The notes beneath the pieces are model-generated. The model did no database searches. It saw only the letters and a program-made list of their open reading frames with translations, and was not told the origin of the DNA. Of a stretch of 64,000 nucleotides of DNA, positions 19,852-30,325 are shown in pieces (position 1 is the first letter of the stretch; the number at the start of each line of letters is the position of its first letter). Source of the stretch: Amycolatopsis sp. QT-25 (lineage in GTDB: Bacteria > Actinomycetota > Actinomycetes > Mycobacteriales > Pseudonocardiaceae); contig NZ_CP120210.1 in NCBI RefSeq assembly GCF_029369745.1, forward strand, positions 7,750,001-7,814,000, read 5' to 3'. A program made the position numbers and the translations under genes.

Positions 19852-21060
19852 ATGACTGCCGAAACAGGGAAATACGAGCATCCACCGAGTTCGTCGAGAT
19901 CCGCACCGATTCCCGTTCCGCCACTGATCGAAACACCCGCGGCGGACAAGACCGTCCGGATGGCCAAACTCGTCCGGGAAAGTTTCGCCGCCGTCGAAAC
20001 GAAGGCCGAGGAGCTGTCCCAGTACTTTTACGGAGTGCTCTTCACCGTCGCGCCGGACGCGCGGGCGTTGTTTCCGGTCACCATGTCAACCCAGCGAAAT
20101 CGTTTACTGCGCGCGCTCGTCTACGTCGTGCAGATGGTCGACCGGCCCGACGAATTGGTCACTTTTCTCGGCCAGCTGGGCCGCGACCACCGGAAGTTCG
20201 ACGTCCTCGGCCGCCATTACGACGCCGCCGGTGTCGCGTTGATCGCCGCGCTGAAAAGATTCCTGAAGGACGACTGGACACCCGAGGTCGAGGACGCCTG
20301 GATCACCGCGTACGGCGTCATTTCGAAAAGCATGCGCGAGGCCGCCGGCAAAGAAGCCGGGCCCGCGTGGTGGAAGGCGACGGTCGTCGAGCACCGGCTC
20401 GCCTCCCGCGACGTCGCCGTCGTCAAGGTACGCACCGACCAGCCGCTCCCGTACCGGGCCGGCGGCTACGTCAGCGTCGAAGTCCCGCAGCGCCCGCGGA
20501 TGTGGCGCTACTTCTCGCCGGCCACCGCGCCGCACGACGACGGGACGATGGAGTTCCACGTGCACGCCGTGCGCGGCGGCTGGGTGTCCCGCGCGATCGT
20601 CCACCACACCCGGCCCGGCGACGGCTGGCGGCTCGGCCCGTCGCTCGGCGCGCTTTCGGTGCGGCACACGGAAAGCCGTCCGCTGCTGATGATCGGTGGT
20701 GGCACCGGTCTCGCGCCGCTGCTCGCCCTGCTCGACGACATGTCGCGCTGGAAGAACAACTCGCCGGTGCACCTGTTCTTCGGCGGACGGAAACCGGAAG
20801 ACCTCTACGCCCTCGACGAGCTGCGCGGGCTGACCGTCACCTGCCCCTGGCTGACGGTGACCCCGGTGACCGAGGAAGGCACCATCACCGGCGGCGACCG
20901 CGGCACGCTGGCCACGGCGGTCACGCAGCGCGGCGCCTGGAAGGACCACGACGTGTACGTCGCCGGGTCCCCTTCGATGATCCGCGCGACGATCGCGAAA
21001 CTGCTCGCCGCCGGTACGGACCTGGCGCGGATCAGGTACGACCCCTTCACCCTGGACTGA
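19852..21060 (+). CDS. Flavohemoglobin-like protein 2 (globin-FAD-NAD)
   Basis: This 402-residue paralogue of the 17429 gene has the same architecture: globin with Y60 (YFYGVLF), proximal H113 (GRDHRKF) and Y123, FAD domain with PYRAGGYVSVEVP and WRYFSPA in place of RxYS, and NAD motif GGGTGLAPLLALL. It ends YDPFTLD. The ATG at 19852 makes the N-terminal extension equal to that of the paralogue; an in-frame ATG at 19819 is possible. An IS inserted 180 bp upstream may have separated it from an ancestral promoter. The likely role is NO or redox chemistry; substrate unproved. Confidence 0.84.
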   Translation: MTAETGKYEHPPSSSRSAPIPVPPLIETPAADKTVRMAKLVRESFAAVETKAEELSQYFYGVLFTVAPDARALFPVTMSTQRNRLLRALVYVVQMVDRPDELVTFLGQLGRDHRKFDVLGRHYDAAGVALIAALKRFLKDDWTPEVEDAWITAYGVISKSMREAAGKEAGPAWWKATVVEHRLASRDVAVVKVRTDQPLPYRAGGYVSVEVPQRPRMWRYFSPATAPHDDGTMEFHVHAVRGGWVSRAIVHHTRPGDGWRLGPSLGALSVRHTESRPLLMIGGGTGLAPLLALLDDMSRWKNNSPVHLFFGGRKPEDLYALDELRGLTVTCPWLTVTPVTEEGTITGGDRGTLATAVTQRGAWKDHDVYVAGSPSMIRATIAKLLAAGTDLARIRYDPFTLD

Positions 21061-21158
21061 GCCGATGCTTCGTTCGTATTAGGCCGTTCGGCCGGTCAGA
21101 TTGGGCTCGACGCAGTAGTAGGTCCGCGAATCATTGACCGCGGTCACCGGCGGATTTA

Positions 21159-21170
21159 TGGTCTAGACCA
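21159..21170. promoter_or_regulatory. DasR-type operator (dre site)
   Basis: TGGTCTAGACCA is a perfect match to the core of the DasR-responsive element described in Streptomyces. It lies about 55 bp before the LPMO start. DasR is a GntR repressor released by glucosamine-6-phosphate, which would couple expression to chitin or N-acetylglucosamine supply. Confidence 0.85.
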
Positions 21171-21222
21171 CATTGCTCCCCCTCACGGGAACACCGTCGT
21201 TCCACCCCCCTCAGGAGCCGGC

Positions 21223-21975
21223 ATGACCGTCAAACGCAAGCTCGTGGCAGCCGCCGCCGGTGCGATCCTCGCCCCGATCGCCATCGTCGCCATCCCCCAG
21301 GCGGCCAGCGCCCACGGCTACGTGCTGTCCCCGCCCAGCCGCCAGGCGAACTGCGCCCAGGGCAAGGTTTCCGGCTGTGGTGCCATCGCCTACGAACCGC
21401 AGAGCGTCGAAGGCCCCAAGGGGCTCCGCAGCTGCAACGGCGGCCTTCCCGGCTTCGCCGAGCTCAACGACGAATCGAAGTCGTGGCCCGCCGCGTCGGT
21501 CGGCAACAGCGTGACCTTCAACTGGAAGTTCACCGCCTACCACCGGACCTCGAACTACGAGTACTACATCGGTGGTACCAAGATCGCCGACATCAGCGGG
21601 AACAACTCCGCGCCGAAGGACCCGACGTCGCACACGGTGAGCTTGAACGGCTTTAGCGGCCGCCAGAAGGTGCTCGCCATCTGGAACATCGCGGACACGC
21701 CGATGGCCTTCTACAGCTGCATCGACCTGCAGATCGGCGGCGGCAACCCGCCCACCACGAGCAACCCGCCGACCACCAGCAACCCGCCGACGACGTCGAA
21801 CACCCCGACCAGCACCGGCAAACCGCCCGTCGGTGGCACCTGGGCGGCCGGGTCGGCCTACACGGTCGGCAGCACGGTGACCTACGGCGGCGCGACCTAT
21901 CGCTGCCAGCTGGCGCACACGGCGATCCAGGGCTGGGAACCGCCCAACACCCCCGCGCTCTGGACCCGGCAGTAA
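21223..21975 (+). CDS. Chitin-active LPMO (AA10) with CBM5/12
   Basis: This 250-residue secreted copper monooxygenase has a signal peptide ending PQAASA, so the mature protein starts with H31 (HGYV). H31 and H107 (FTAYHR) form the copper histidine brace of AA10 enzymes, which oxidatively cleave chitin or cellulose. The catalytic domain is about residues 31-175. A linker of repeated NPPTTS follows, then a C-terminal carbohydrate-binding module of CBM5/12 type (GTWAAGSAYTVGSTVTYGGATYRC). The dre operator upstream supports a role in chitin use. Confidence 0.95.
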   Translation: MTVKRKLVAAAAGAILAPIAIVAIPQAASAHGYVLSPPSRQANCAQGKVSGCGAIAYEPQSVEGPKGLRSCNGGLPGFAELNDESKSWPAASVGNSVTFNWKFTAYHRTSNYEYYIGGTKIADISGNNSAPKDPTSHTVSLNGFSGRQKVLAIWNIADTPMAFYSCIDLQIGGGNPPTTSNPPTTSNPPTTSNTPTSTGKPPVGGTWAAGSAYTVGSTVTYGGATYRCQLAHTAIQGWEPPNTPALWTRQ

Positions 21976-21988
21976 GGGGGACTCGCCA

Positions 21989-22588
21989 GTGAAGCTGGCC
22001 CTCGTTCTCGTCGCCGGTCTCGTGGCCCTCGCGGGCTGCGGGACCGGTGATGGCTCACCGACCACCGCCGGCGGCCCGATCTCCCCGGTCCCCCAGTCGG
22101 CCGCCGCGGCGTCCGCGGAGTACAACGACGCCGACGTGATGTTCCTGCAGATGATGATCGCCCACAACAACCAGGGCGTGGAGATCGTCAAGCTGGTGCA
22201 GGCCAAGCAGGCACAGAAACAGGAACTCAAGGATCTCGCGGCCGCCATCGAGGCGACGCAGCAGACCGAGAACACCGAAATGCGGAACTGGCTGAAGGGC
22301 TGGGGCAAACCCGAGACGGGTTCGGCGGATCCGCACGCGCACCACCATCACGGTGGCGACGGGCTCACGGACAAGGGACTGCTCGAAGCACTGTCCAAAA
22401 AGGATGGTCCGGAGTTCACCCTCGACTTCGCCGACATCTTCGTCGCCCACCAGCACAACGGGGTCGCGCTGGCGAGGACCGAGCTGAAGGACGGCAAGAA
22501 CCCGGAGGCGAAGGCACTGGCCCAGCGGGTCATGGACTCACGCACCGGCGAGGTCCAGCAGATCCGGACCCTGGTCCCCGGCCAATGA
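21989..22588 (+). CDS. DUF305 lipoprotein, His/Met-rich
   Basis: This 199-residue protein has a signal peptide with lipobox LAGC (C17) and two DUF305 (ferritin-like four-helix) motifs: DVMFLQMMIAHNNQGVEIV and FADIFVAHQHNGVALA. The linker carries HAHHHH. Some DUF305 proteins, such as cyanobacterial CopM, bind copper. It begins 13 bp after the LPMO stop with AAGGGGGA as ribosome-binding site, so both are probably translated from one DasR-controlled mRNA. Copper delivery to the LPMO is an attractive but untested inference. Confidence 0.85.
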   Translation: MKLALVLVAGLVALAGCGTGDGSPTTAGGPISPVPQSAAAASAEYNDADVMFLQMMIAHNNQGVEIVKLVQAKQAQKQELKDLAAAIEATQQTENTEMRNWLKGWGKPETGSADPHAHHHHGGDGLTDKGLLEALSKKDGPEFTLDFADIFVAHQHNGVALARTELKDGKNPEAKALAQRVMDSRTGEVQQIRTLVPGQ

Positions 22589-22664
22589 CACGATCCGGCG
22601 TCTGAAGGCGAACTTCCCGCACCTAAAGGATTCGCGACTCTGCCAGCCAACGCCGCGGGACGCC

Positions 22665-22800
22665 ATTCGCGTGACTGAAGCCGTAACTCACGTGCTTGAA
22701 GCCGTCATTCGCGTGCTTGAAGCCGTAACTCGTGAGTTACGGCTTCAAGCACGTGAGTGACGTGCTCAGTCACGCGAGTTACGGCTTCAGGCACGTGAGT
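22665..22800. repeat. Cluster of inverted and direct repeats
   Basis: About five copies of a unit like ACTCACGTGCTTGAAGCCGT occur in both orientations. The centre is a perfect 19-bp inverted repeat (22713-22731 with 22734-22752) with a two-base loop. It occupies the gap between convergent DUF305 and hspR genes. Cruciform, terminator or REP-like function are possible; CRISPR is excluded. Confidence 0.7.
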
Positions 22801-22821
22801 TACGTGTTCGGGCCCGTGAGA

Positions 22822-23259
22822 CTAGGTGCGGCGTTTGGGCTTCCAGACGACCAGCGCCGTCTGCTGCCGCAGCGGGACGAGATCCTTGCGGTAGGAGGCA
22901 TGCACGGCCGCGGCCGTCCGTTCGGCGGCAAGGTACGCCGTCGTGAGCTCTTCGGTCAGTTCGGCGATGCGCGCCCGGAGCGCGTCGACCTGGTTTTCCA
23001 GCTCGATGATCCGCTTGATGCCCGCGAGGTTGACCCCGTCCTCTTGGGACAGTCGCTGCACTTCGCGCAGCAACGCGATGTCCCGCATCGAGTAACGCCG
23101 TCCACCACCGGAGGTCCGGCCCGGCGACACGAGCCCCTGCCGGTCGTAGGACCGCAGGGTCTGCGCGTGCAGGCCGGAAAGCTGCGCCGCCACCGAAATG
23201 ACGAACACCGGCGTGTCTTCGTCCGCACCATGCGGCAACCCGCCGAACATCACACTCAC
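22822..23259 (-). CDS. hspR: Heat-shock repressor HspR (MerR family)
   Basis: This 145-residue protein has a MerR helix-turn-helix (FVISVAAQLSGLHAQTLRSY and GGRRYSMRDIALL) and a coiled-coil tail around residues 80-112. HspR binds HAIR operators with DnaK as co-repressor. It starts with GTG overlapping the dnaJ stop by four bases and is the last gene of the dnaK operon, as in Streptomyces and mycobacteria. HAIR sites at dnaK and clpB in this window are its expected targets. Confidence 0.95.
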   Translation of the reverse strand: MSVMFGGLPHGADEDTPVFVISVAAQLSGLHAQTLRSYDRQGLVSPGRTSGGGRRYSMRDIALLREVQRLSQEDGVNLAGIKRIIELENQVDALRARIAELTEELTTAYLAAERTAAAVHASYRKDLVPLRQQTALVVWKPKRRT

Positions 23260-24428
23260 CTGCCTTCGAGAAGTTCGGTGATCTCCGGTCGTGGATCGTG
23301 GTCGGCCATGGCCTCGGCGTAGGCCTCCAGCGCTTCACGGGCCTGGTCGTCCAATTTGGCCGGAATGGCCGCCTGCAGGGTGACCAGCAGATCGCCCTGT
23401 GAACCGTCACGCTTCGCGATTCCCTTGCCGCGCACCCGAAGCACCCGGCCGCTCGCCGTACCTTGCGGCACCTTCAGCGAGACCTTGCCCTCGAGCGTCG
23501 GCACGGTGATCGTGCCGCCGAGGGCCAGTTCCGCGAAGGACACCGGCACGGTGATCGTCAGGTCGAGGCCCTGGCGCCCGAACAACGCGTGCGGGGCGAC
23601 GTGCACGCGGACGTACAGATCGCCCGGCTGCGCCCCGCCTCGGCCCGGTTCACCCTGGCCCGCGAGACGGATCCGCTGGTCGTCGGCGACACCCGGCGGG
23701 ATCCGCACGGTCAGCGTGCGGGTGCGGGTGCTGATGCCCTCGCCGGCGCATTCCGGGCAGGGATCGTCGATGATCGTGCCGCGGCCGCGGCAATCGCGGC
23801 ACGGCTCGGAGAACGCGAACGCGCCCTGGCTCCGGCTGACCAGCCCGCTGCCCTGGCAGGTCGAACACGTCCTCGGGGAGGTTCCCGGCTTCGCGCCGTT
23901 CCCGCCGCAGGTGGAACAGGTCGCCGGGCTCGACAGCCGCAGCGGCAGGGTCGCGCCCTTGACCGCTTCGGTGAAGTCGATCCGGACGTCGGTCTCCACG
24001 TCCGAGCCGCGCTGCGGCCGGTTCGCCGTGGCACCGGCCGCCCCGCCGCGGCGGCCGAAGAGACCGCCGAGGATGTCGCCGAGGCCGCCGAAACCGCTCT
24101 GCTGCTGACCAGCCTGGCCGAAGATGTCGCCGACGTCGAACCCACCGGCGCCACCGCCGGCCGGGAAGCCGAAGCCGCCGGGACCTCCGGAGCCGAAGAG
24201 GCGGCGAGCCTCGTCGTACTCCTTGCGCTTGGCCGTGTCGGACAGCACACCGTACGCCTCGGAAACCGCCTTGAACTTCTTCTCGGCCTCGACGTTGCCC
24301 GCGTTGGCGTCGGGGTGGTTCTCCTTGGCCAGCTTGCGATAGGCCTTCTTGATCTCGTCCGCGGTGGCGTCGGAGGAGACGCCCAGCTCACGGTAGAAGT
24401 CCTTACCGATCCATTCCCGTGCACTCAC
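23256..24428 (-). CDS. dnaJ: Chaperone DnaJ
   Basis: This 390-residue class I J-protein stimulates DnaK ATPase and delivers clients. It has a J domain with HPD (KENHPDANAG), a Gly/Phe-rich segment (about residues 75-125), four zinc-binding CxxCxGxG repeats (CSTCGGNG, CSTCQGSG, CRDCRGRG, CPECAGEG) and a C-terminal substrate domain. It follows grpE by 33 bp and overlaps hspR by four bases. Confidence 0.97.
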   Translation of the reverse strand: MSAREWIGKDFYRELGVSSDATADEIKKAYRKLAKENHPDANAGNVEAEKKFKAVSEAYGVLSDTAKRKEYDEARRLFGSGGPGGFGFPAGGGAGGFDVGDIFGQAGQQQSGFGGLGDILGGLFGRRGGAAGATANRPQRGSDVETDVRIDFTEAVKGATLPLRLSSPATCSTCGGNGAKPGTSPRTCSTCQGSGLVSRSQGAFAFSEPCRDCRGRGTIIDDPCPECAGEGISTRTRTLTVRIPPGVADDQRIRLAGQGEPGRGGAQPGDLYVRVHVAPHALFGRQGLDLTITVPVSFAELALGGTITVPTLEGKVSLKVPQGTASGRVLRVRGKGIAKRDGSQGDLLVTLQAAIPAKLDDQAREALEAYAEAMADHDPRPEITELLEGR

Positions 24429-24461
24429 CGAACGTCTCCTCCTTTCACGCCGTATCGCCGA

Positions 24462-25243
24462 TCAGCGATTGTTCTCATCGAAAAGTTCGCCCTCGAGCGG
24501 CAATTCGCCACCCACGGGCGGGTCCACCGGGGCGTCCTGCGCCGCCGCCGCGGGTGCCGGAGCGGCACCCGGCTCGTGGTCGGTGACCCCGACCAGCGCC
24601 GCGCGCAGCACGCGTTCACCGAAGCGGTAACCGCGGCGCATGACCGTGGTGACCGTCGGCCCGGTGACGTCCGGCGACGTGCTGTGCTGGACGGCCTCGT
24701 GCACGCTCGGGTCGAAGGGCTCACCCTCCGTGCCGAACGGCTCGAGCCCCGACCGCTGCAGGCTGCCGACCAGCTTCTCGCCGACCGCCTTGAAGGCACC
24801 CGTCAGATCGCCGTGCTGCTCCGCGCGCTCGAGGTCGTCGAGCAACGGGAGCAGGTCACCGACGACCGACGCCTTCGCCCCGGCGACGACCTGCTCGCGG
24901 TCCCGGTCGACACGCTTGCGGTAGTTGGCGTATTCGGCCTGGAGGCGCTGGAGGTCGGCGGTGCGTTCCGCCAGCTCCTTCTCCAGTCCGGTGGCCACCG
25001 ACACCGAGTCGCCCACGATGGAGTCCCCGAGGCCGGGGCCCGCGTGTGCGGCGGGCTCCGGCTCTACCGGAACGGCCTGCTCCACGGAGTCCTCCGAGGG
25101 AGCAGCGTGCTTCGGACCGTCCTTGGCTTCGGCCTCCGGGGCGGCCGAAGTGACTTCGCCGGTCAGCGGATCGACCCGCCGGCGGTCCCGCACGACCACC
25201 GGTTCGTCCGGGCCCCGGCCCTCGGTCTCGTCGTAGCGTCCCG

Positions 25244-25247
<4 letters not shown>
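24462..25247 (-). CDS. grpE: Nucleotide exchange factor GrpE
   Basis: GrpE releases ADP from DnaK. The 261-residue protein has a long acidic, low-complexity N-terminal extension (about 85 residues), a coiled coil (ELAERTADLQRLQAEYANYR) and the conserved C-terminal core with PFDPSVHEAVQH and GYRFGERVLRAALV. The start overlaps the dnaK stop by four bases (ATGA), indicating translational coupling. A Pro/Ala-rich tail ends the protein. Confidence 0.95.
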
Positions 25248-27121
<1,874 letters not shown>

Positions 27122-27167
27122 GGTGTGATCCTCCTGCTAGTTTCGTGACCTGCACGTTCTCGCCCAC

Positions 27168-27188
27168 CTTGAGCGGGCTCAACGCAAG
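27168..27188. promoter_or_regulatory. HAIR element 1 upstream of dnaK
   Basis: CTTGAGC-N7-ACGCAAG matches the HAIR consensus CTTGAGT-N7-ACTCAAG with two changes. It lies 47-67 bp before the dnaK start. Confidence 0.7.
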
Positions 27189-27223
27189 TTGTATCGGGCC
27201 GGTGCGGCTTCCGTCAAGCCGGA

Positions 27224-27244
27224 CTTGAGCCAACTGCACTCAAC
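27224..27244. promoter_or_regulatory. HAIR element 2 upstream of dnaK
   Basis: CTTGAGC-N7-ACTCAAC matches the HAIR consensus with two changes and is centred 56 bp upstream of HAIR 1. The two sites together resemble the multiple HspR boxes of other actinomycete dnaK promoters. Confidence 0.8.
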
Positions 27245-27288
27245 CTTGTATCCGGCTCAACGAGCGGCAGGGGCGTCTTGTTCCCGGA

Positions 27289-28701
27289 CTACCGGCAGAC
27301 CGTGCCCGGAGCGGGTGTGACCCCGCTCACCAGGTACTTCACCTCTTCGGTGCGCACGCAGGCTGAGTTCAGCAGCCCTGTGTGCCCGTACCCGGCGTCG
27401 ATCAGCAACGTCGAGTTCTCGATGTTCCGCGCGAGCCCCTTCGCCCACACCAGCGGCGTCGCGGGGTCGTGTTCGCCGCCGACCACCAGGATCGGTGCCG
27501 CACCCGAGACCTTCTGCGGCCGCGGGAGGTACGCCGAGGGCACCGGCCAGCCCGCACAGCCGCTCGTGATGTCCCAGAACTCCGAGTACCGCCAGCTGTG
27601 CGGCGCGAGGGCCTTCACCAGGCCCTGCATCGCCCTCATGTCGGGGTAGGAGGTGAACGGCGAGCCGAAGTCGTGGCAGCCGATCGAGCGGTAGGCGCCG
27701 TAGGACGGGTCCAGCTGGGAGTACGGCACCAGCGCGTCCGCGTCGGGTTTCCCGGCCGTCGCGGCTTCGATTCCCTTCGCCACGTCCGGCCAGAACGCGG
27801 GGATGATCAGCCCGCCGTAGATCCCGGCCGCGAGCTCCTCGGCGGTCACGTTCCGCCCCAGTTGTTTCGACGGCACACCGCCGGGCGTCCGCATCAGCGC
27901 GTCGTAGGTGGCGAGGACGTCCTTGCCGCGAAGCACGCAGTCGGACGAGGTCGTGCACCACTTCGCGAAGTCCTTGAGCGCGCTTTCCGTCGCGATGGCC
28001 TCGTCGAGGATCGCCAGCCGTGTCGGCCGGGAGTGGTCGATGGCGCCGTCGAGCACCATCGTCCTGACGCGCTTCGGGTACTTCTCCGCGTACACGGCGC
28101 CGAGTTCGGATCCGTAGGAGACACCGAGCCAGTTCACCTGTGGCTCGCCGAGGGCGACCCGGATCGCTTCGATGTCGTCCGCGGCCCGCCAGGTGTCCAC
28201 AGAGGACAAAGCAGGGCCTGTCCTCTCGAGACATTCGTTGCCCGAGGCACGGTTGTGCGCGATGAGCTTGTCGTAGTCCGCGCGGCTCCGCGGGAAACGG
28301 CTGAGCGCGGGGTCGTGCAGCTCCGGCGCGCAGGCGATCGCGGGCGTGCTTTTCCCGACGCCACGCGGGTCGAACCCGATCACGTCGAACCGCTGCCGCG
28401 CTTCGGCCATTTCCGGCTTGTCCAACGCGAGACCACGACCGCCGTACTTGAGCACGGTGACCCCGGCACCACCCGGCCCGCCGGGGTTCGTCAGCAACGA
28501 ACCGACCCGGCGCGCGGGATCGGTCGCGGGCAGCTTCGCCAGCGCGAGGGAAAAGCCACCACTCACCGGAAGGCTCGCGCATTCCAGCGTCGGCGCGTAC
28601 TCGGTCGCGCACGGCTTCCAGTCGATCCCGGGCGCGGCGGCCGCGGGCAGCGCGGAAAGCGGCAAGAGGGTCAGCGCGGTGACCACCGCAAACGTCTTCA
28701 T
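27289..28701 (-). CDS. Secreted alpha/beta-hydrolase peptidase (tripeptidyl aminopeptidase type)
   Basis: This 470-residue protein has an N-terminal signal peptide ending around ALPAAAAP, then an alpha/beta hydrolase fold of the S33/SlpD-like secreted aminopeptidase group. The oxyanion region is NPGGPGGAGV, the nucleophile is the serine in GVSYGSELG, and aspartate and histidine are in GEHDPATP and DAGYGHTG. Family members remove N-terminal peptides from extracellular substrates. The start overlaps the upstream lipoprotein stop by four bases, so it is cotranscribed with the two DUF4097-type genes. Confidence 0.85.
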   Translation of the reverse strand: MKTFAVVTALTLLPLSALPAAAAPGIDWKPCATEYAPTLECASLPVSGGFSLALAKLPATDPARRVGSLLTNPGGPGGAGVTVLKYGGRGLALDKPEMAEARQRFDVIGFDPRGVGKSTPAIACAPELHDPALSRFPRSRADYDKLIAHNRASGNECLERTGPALSSVDTWRAADDIEAIRVALGEPQVNWLGVSYGSELGAVYAEKYPKRVRTMVLDGAIDHSRPTRLAILDEAIATESALKDFAKWCTTSSDCVLRGKDVLATYDALMRTPGGVPSKQLGRNVTAEELAAGIYGGLIIPAFWPDVAKGIEAATAGKPDADALVPYSQLDPSYGAYRSIGCHDFGSPFTSYPDMRAMQGLVKALAPHSWRYSEFWDITSGCAGWPVPSAYLPRPQKVSGAAPILVVGGEHDPATPLVWAKGLARNIENSTLLIDAGYGHTGLLNSACVRTEEVKYLVSGVTPAPGTVCR

Positions 28702-29369
28702 GCGGGCTTCACCGTGACCGAGCCGGTGCCGGACTCGAGGTCGAGAACGTTCACCGAAGCCTGGTCCTGCCGGACACCACCGGTTTCGACCTTGCCGGTC
28801 TCCGCCTTCGCGCGGATCCGGTACGCGCCGTCGGGCACGGTGACGACGACCTTGCCGACCTCGGCGTTCGCGGTGACCGCGCCCGGCTTCGTGAGACCGA
28901 CCTCGATGTCACCGGTGCCGGTGCGCAGGGTGACCGGCCCGGACGTGCTCAGCACCTTCAAGTCGCCGACGTCCCCCTTCAAATCGACCGAAGCGGCGCG
29001 GGCGAGCGTGATCTTGCCGGTGCCGATGGACCCGGAGATCGCCAGCTCGCGCGGGACCACGACGTCGTAGTCCACCCCGCACTGCTTACAGCCGCCGAGG
29101 ACCAGCGTGCCGTTCTCGACGCTGTACGTCTTGCCTGGATTCTTGCCGGTGTACGTCACTTCGCGGCGCAACGAGACGGGTGCGCCGTCCTCGACCCGGA
29201 GCGTGACCGCGCCGACCGGGACGTCCACCCGGATCGCGGTGATCCGCTCGGTGACGGGCGCGCCGTCACTCAGTTTTTCGTGGCTTTCGGTGGTGCAGCC
29301 GACGATCCCGAAGGCGGTCAGCGCGCCGAGAGCGAGCGCGCCGAGGACGCGCTTCTCTTTGGTTCCCAT
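28698..29369 (-). CDS. DUF4097-like lipoprotein
   Basis: This 223-residue protein starts with a signal peptide and lipobox FGIVGC, then repeats short beta-strand units (ITLARAASVDLKGDVGDLKV, VTLRTGTGDIEVGL) typical of DUF4097/adhesin-like beta-helix proteins. It resembles the gene upstream and carries the same CGVDYDVVVP / CEVRYDVVVP block. It is probably a cell-surface protein. Function is unknown; it shares a transcript with the secreted peptidase. Confidence 0.75.
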   Translation of the reverse strand: MGTKEKRVLGALALGALTAFGIVGCTTESHEKLSDGAPVTERITAIRVDVPVGAVTLRVEDGAPVSLRREVTYTGKNPGKTYSVENGTLVLGGCKQCGVDYDVVVPRELAISGSIGTGKITLARAASVDLKGDVGDLKVLSTSGPVTLRTGTGDIEVGLTKPGAVTANAEVGKVVVTVPDGAYRIRAKAETGKVETGGVRQDQASVNVLDLESGTGSVTVKPA

Positions 29370-29396
29370 GAGAAAGTGTTCCCCCGATGAATTCCG

Positions 29397-30164
29397 TCAG
29401 GCCGCTTCGACCTTGACGCTTCCGCTGTCGGTGTTGAGATCGAGCTTGTGCGGGGCCGAACCGGACTGGTTCACTTCGATGTCGCGGCGGCCGCTGTCGC
29501 TGGTACCGGTGACGTCGTAGTCGCCCGCCGGAACGGTGACCTCGACCGAACCGCTGTCGGTCCGCGCGGTGACGTCCGCGCCCTTGACCAGTTCGAGTTC
29601 GATCCGGCCGCTGTTGGTGCGGGCCTCGACATCGCCGCCGAGCCGTTCCCCCTTGATGGCGCCGGAGGACGCCTGCACCGTGACGGCCTGGCCGATGTTC
29701 GCCAGTTCGACGCGACCGGCGTCGGACCGCACCTTCACCGTGCCCGGCACGTCACGCACGTCGACCGCGCCGGAGTCGACCGTGACGTCCACAGTGGACA
29801 CACCGGCGATGTCGAGCGCCCCCGAGTTCAAGGTGCCCGTGACCGGGATGCCCGCCGGGACCACCACGTCGTAACGGACCTCGCAGTTGCTGCCGCAGCC
29901 CGCGAGGACCAGGGTGTCACCGTCCACCCGGAACGAGTCGCCCGGCTTGTCCCAGCGGTACTCGAACTCCTGGTGGACCCGGACCGGCCCCGCGCCGGTG
30001 CGGATCTTGACGCCACCCTCGTCGTTTTCGATCCGCACGCTGCGGATCGGCTGGGTGACCTCCGAGGTGGCCTCCGCGTCGGACGGCCACCACCAGCCGA
30101 GGCCGGTGAGGACACCGACGCCGATCAACGCGATGCCTCCGATCGCGAGGAGTGGGCGCGCCAT
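29397..30164 (-). CDS. DUF4097-family beta-repeat membrane protein
   Basis: This 255-residue protein has an N-terminal hydrophobic helix (LLAIGGIALIGVGVLTGLGW) followed by about nine repeats of a VTVDSGAVDVRDV / VTARTDSGSVEVTV type that would stack as a beta-helix facing the outside. This matches DUF4097. It is the first gene of a three-gene unit with a second DUF4097-like lipoprotein and a secreted peptidase. No catalytic residues are evident. Confidence 0.78.
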   Translation of the reverse strand: MARPLLAIGGIALIGVGVLTGLGWWWPSDAEATSEVTQPIRSVRIENDEGGVKIRTGAGPVRVHQEFEYRWDKPGDSFRVDGDTLVLAGCGSNCEVRYDVVVPAGIPVTGTLNSGALDIAGVSTVDVTVDSGAVDVRDVPGTVKVRSDAGRVELANIGQAVTVQASSGAIKGERLGGDVEARTNSGRIELELVKGADVTARTDSGSVEVTVPAGDYDVTGTSDSGRRDIEVNQSGSAPHKLDLNTDSGSVKVEAA

Positions 30165-30325
30165 GGTCTTGAGTCCCTCCAGAGCAGGTTTTCGTGTAGC
30201 TCGACGCTAAGGGCAGGGCGGCGGGATGGACATAGGGGTAACCCCCGGAATCGTCCCTGATCCCGCACCGGGGTCCTCGGGGTCCTAGCCTGGCTTCGTC
30301 ATCGGTTCCACGATCAGGAGGACGC

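Noticed and set aside
22665..22800. Possible CRISPR array
   Set aside because: Units occur in both orientations without regular unique spacers, and no cas genes are nearby.
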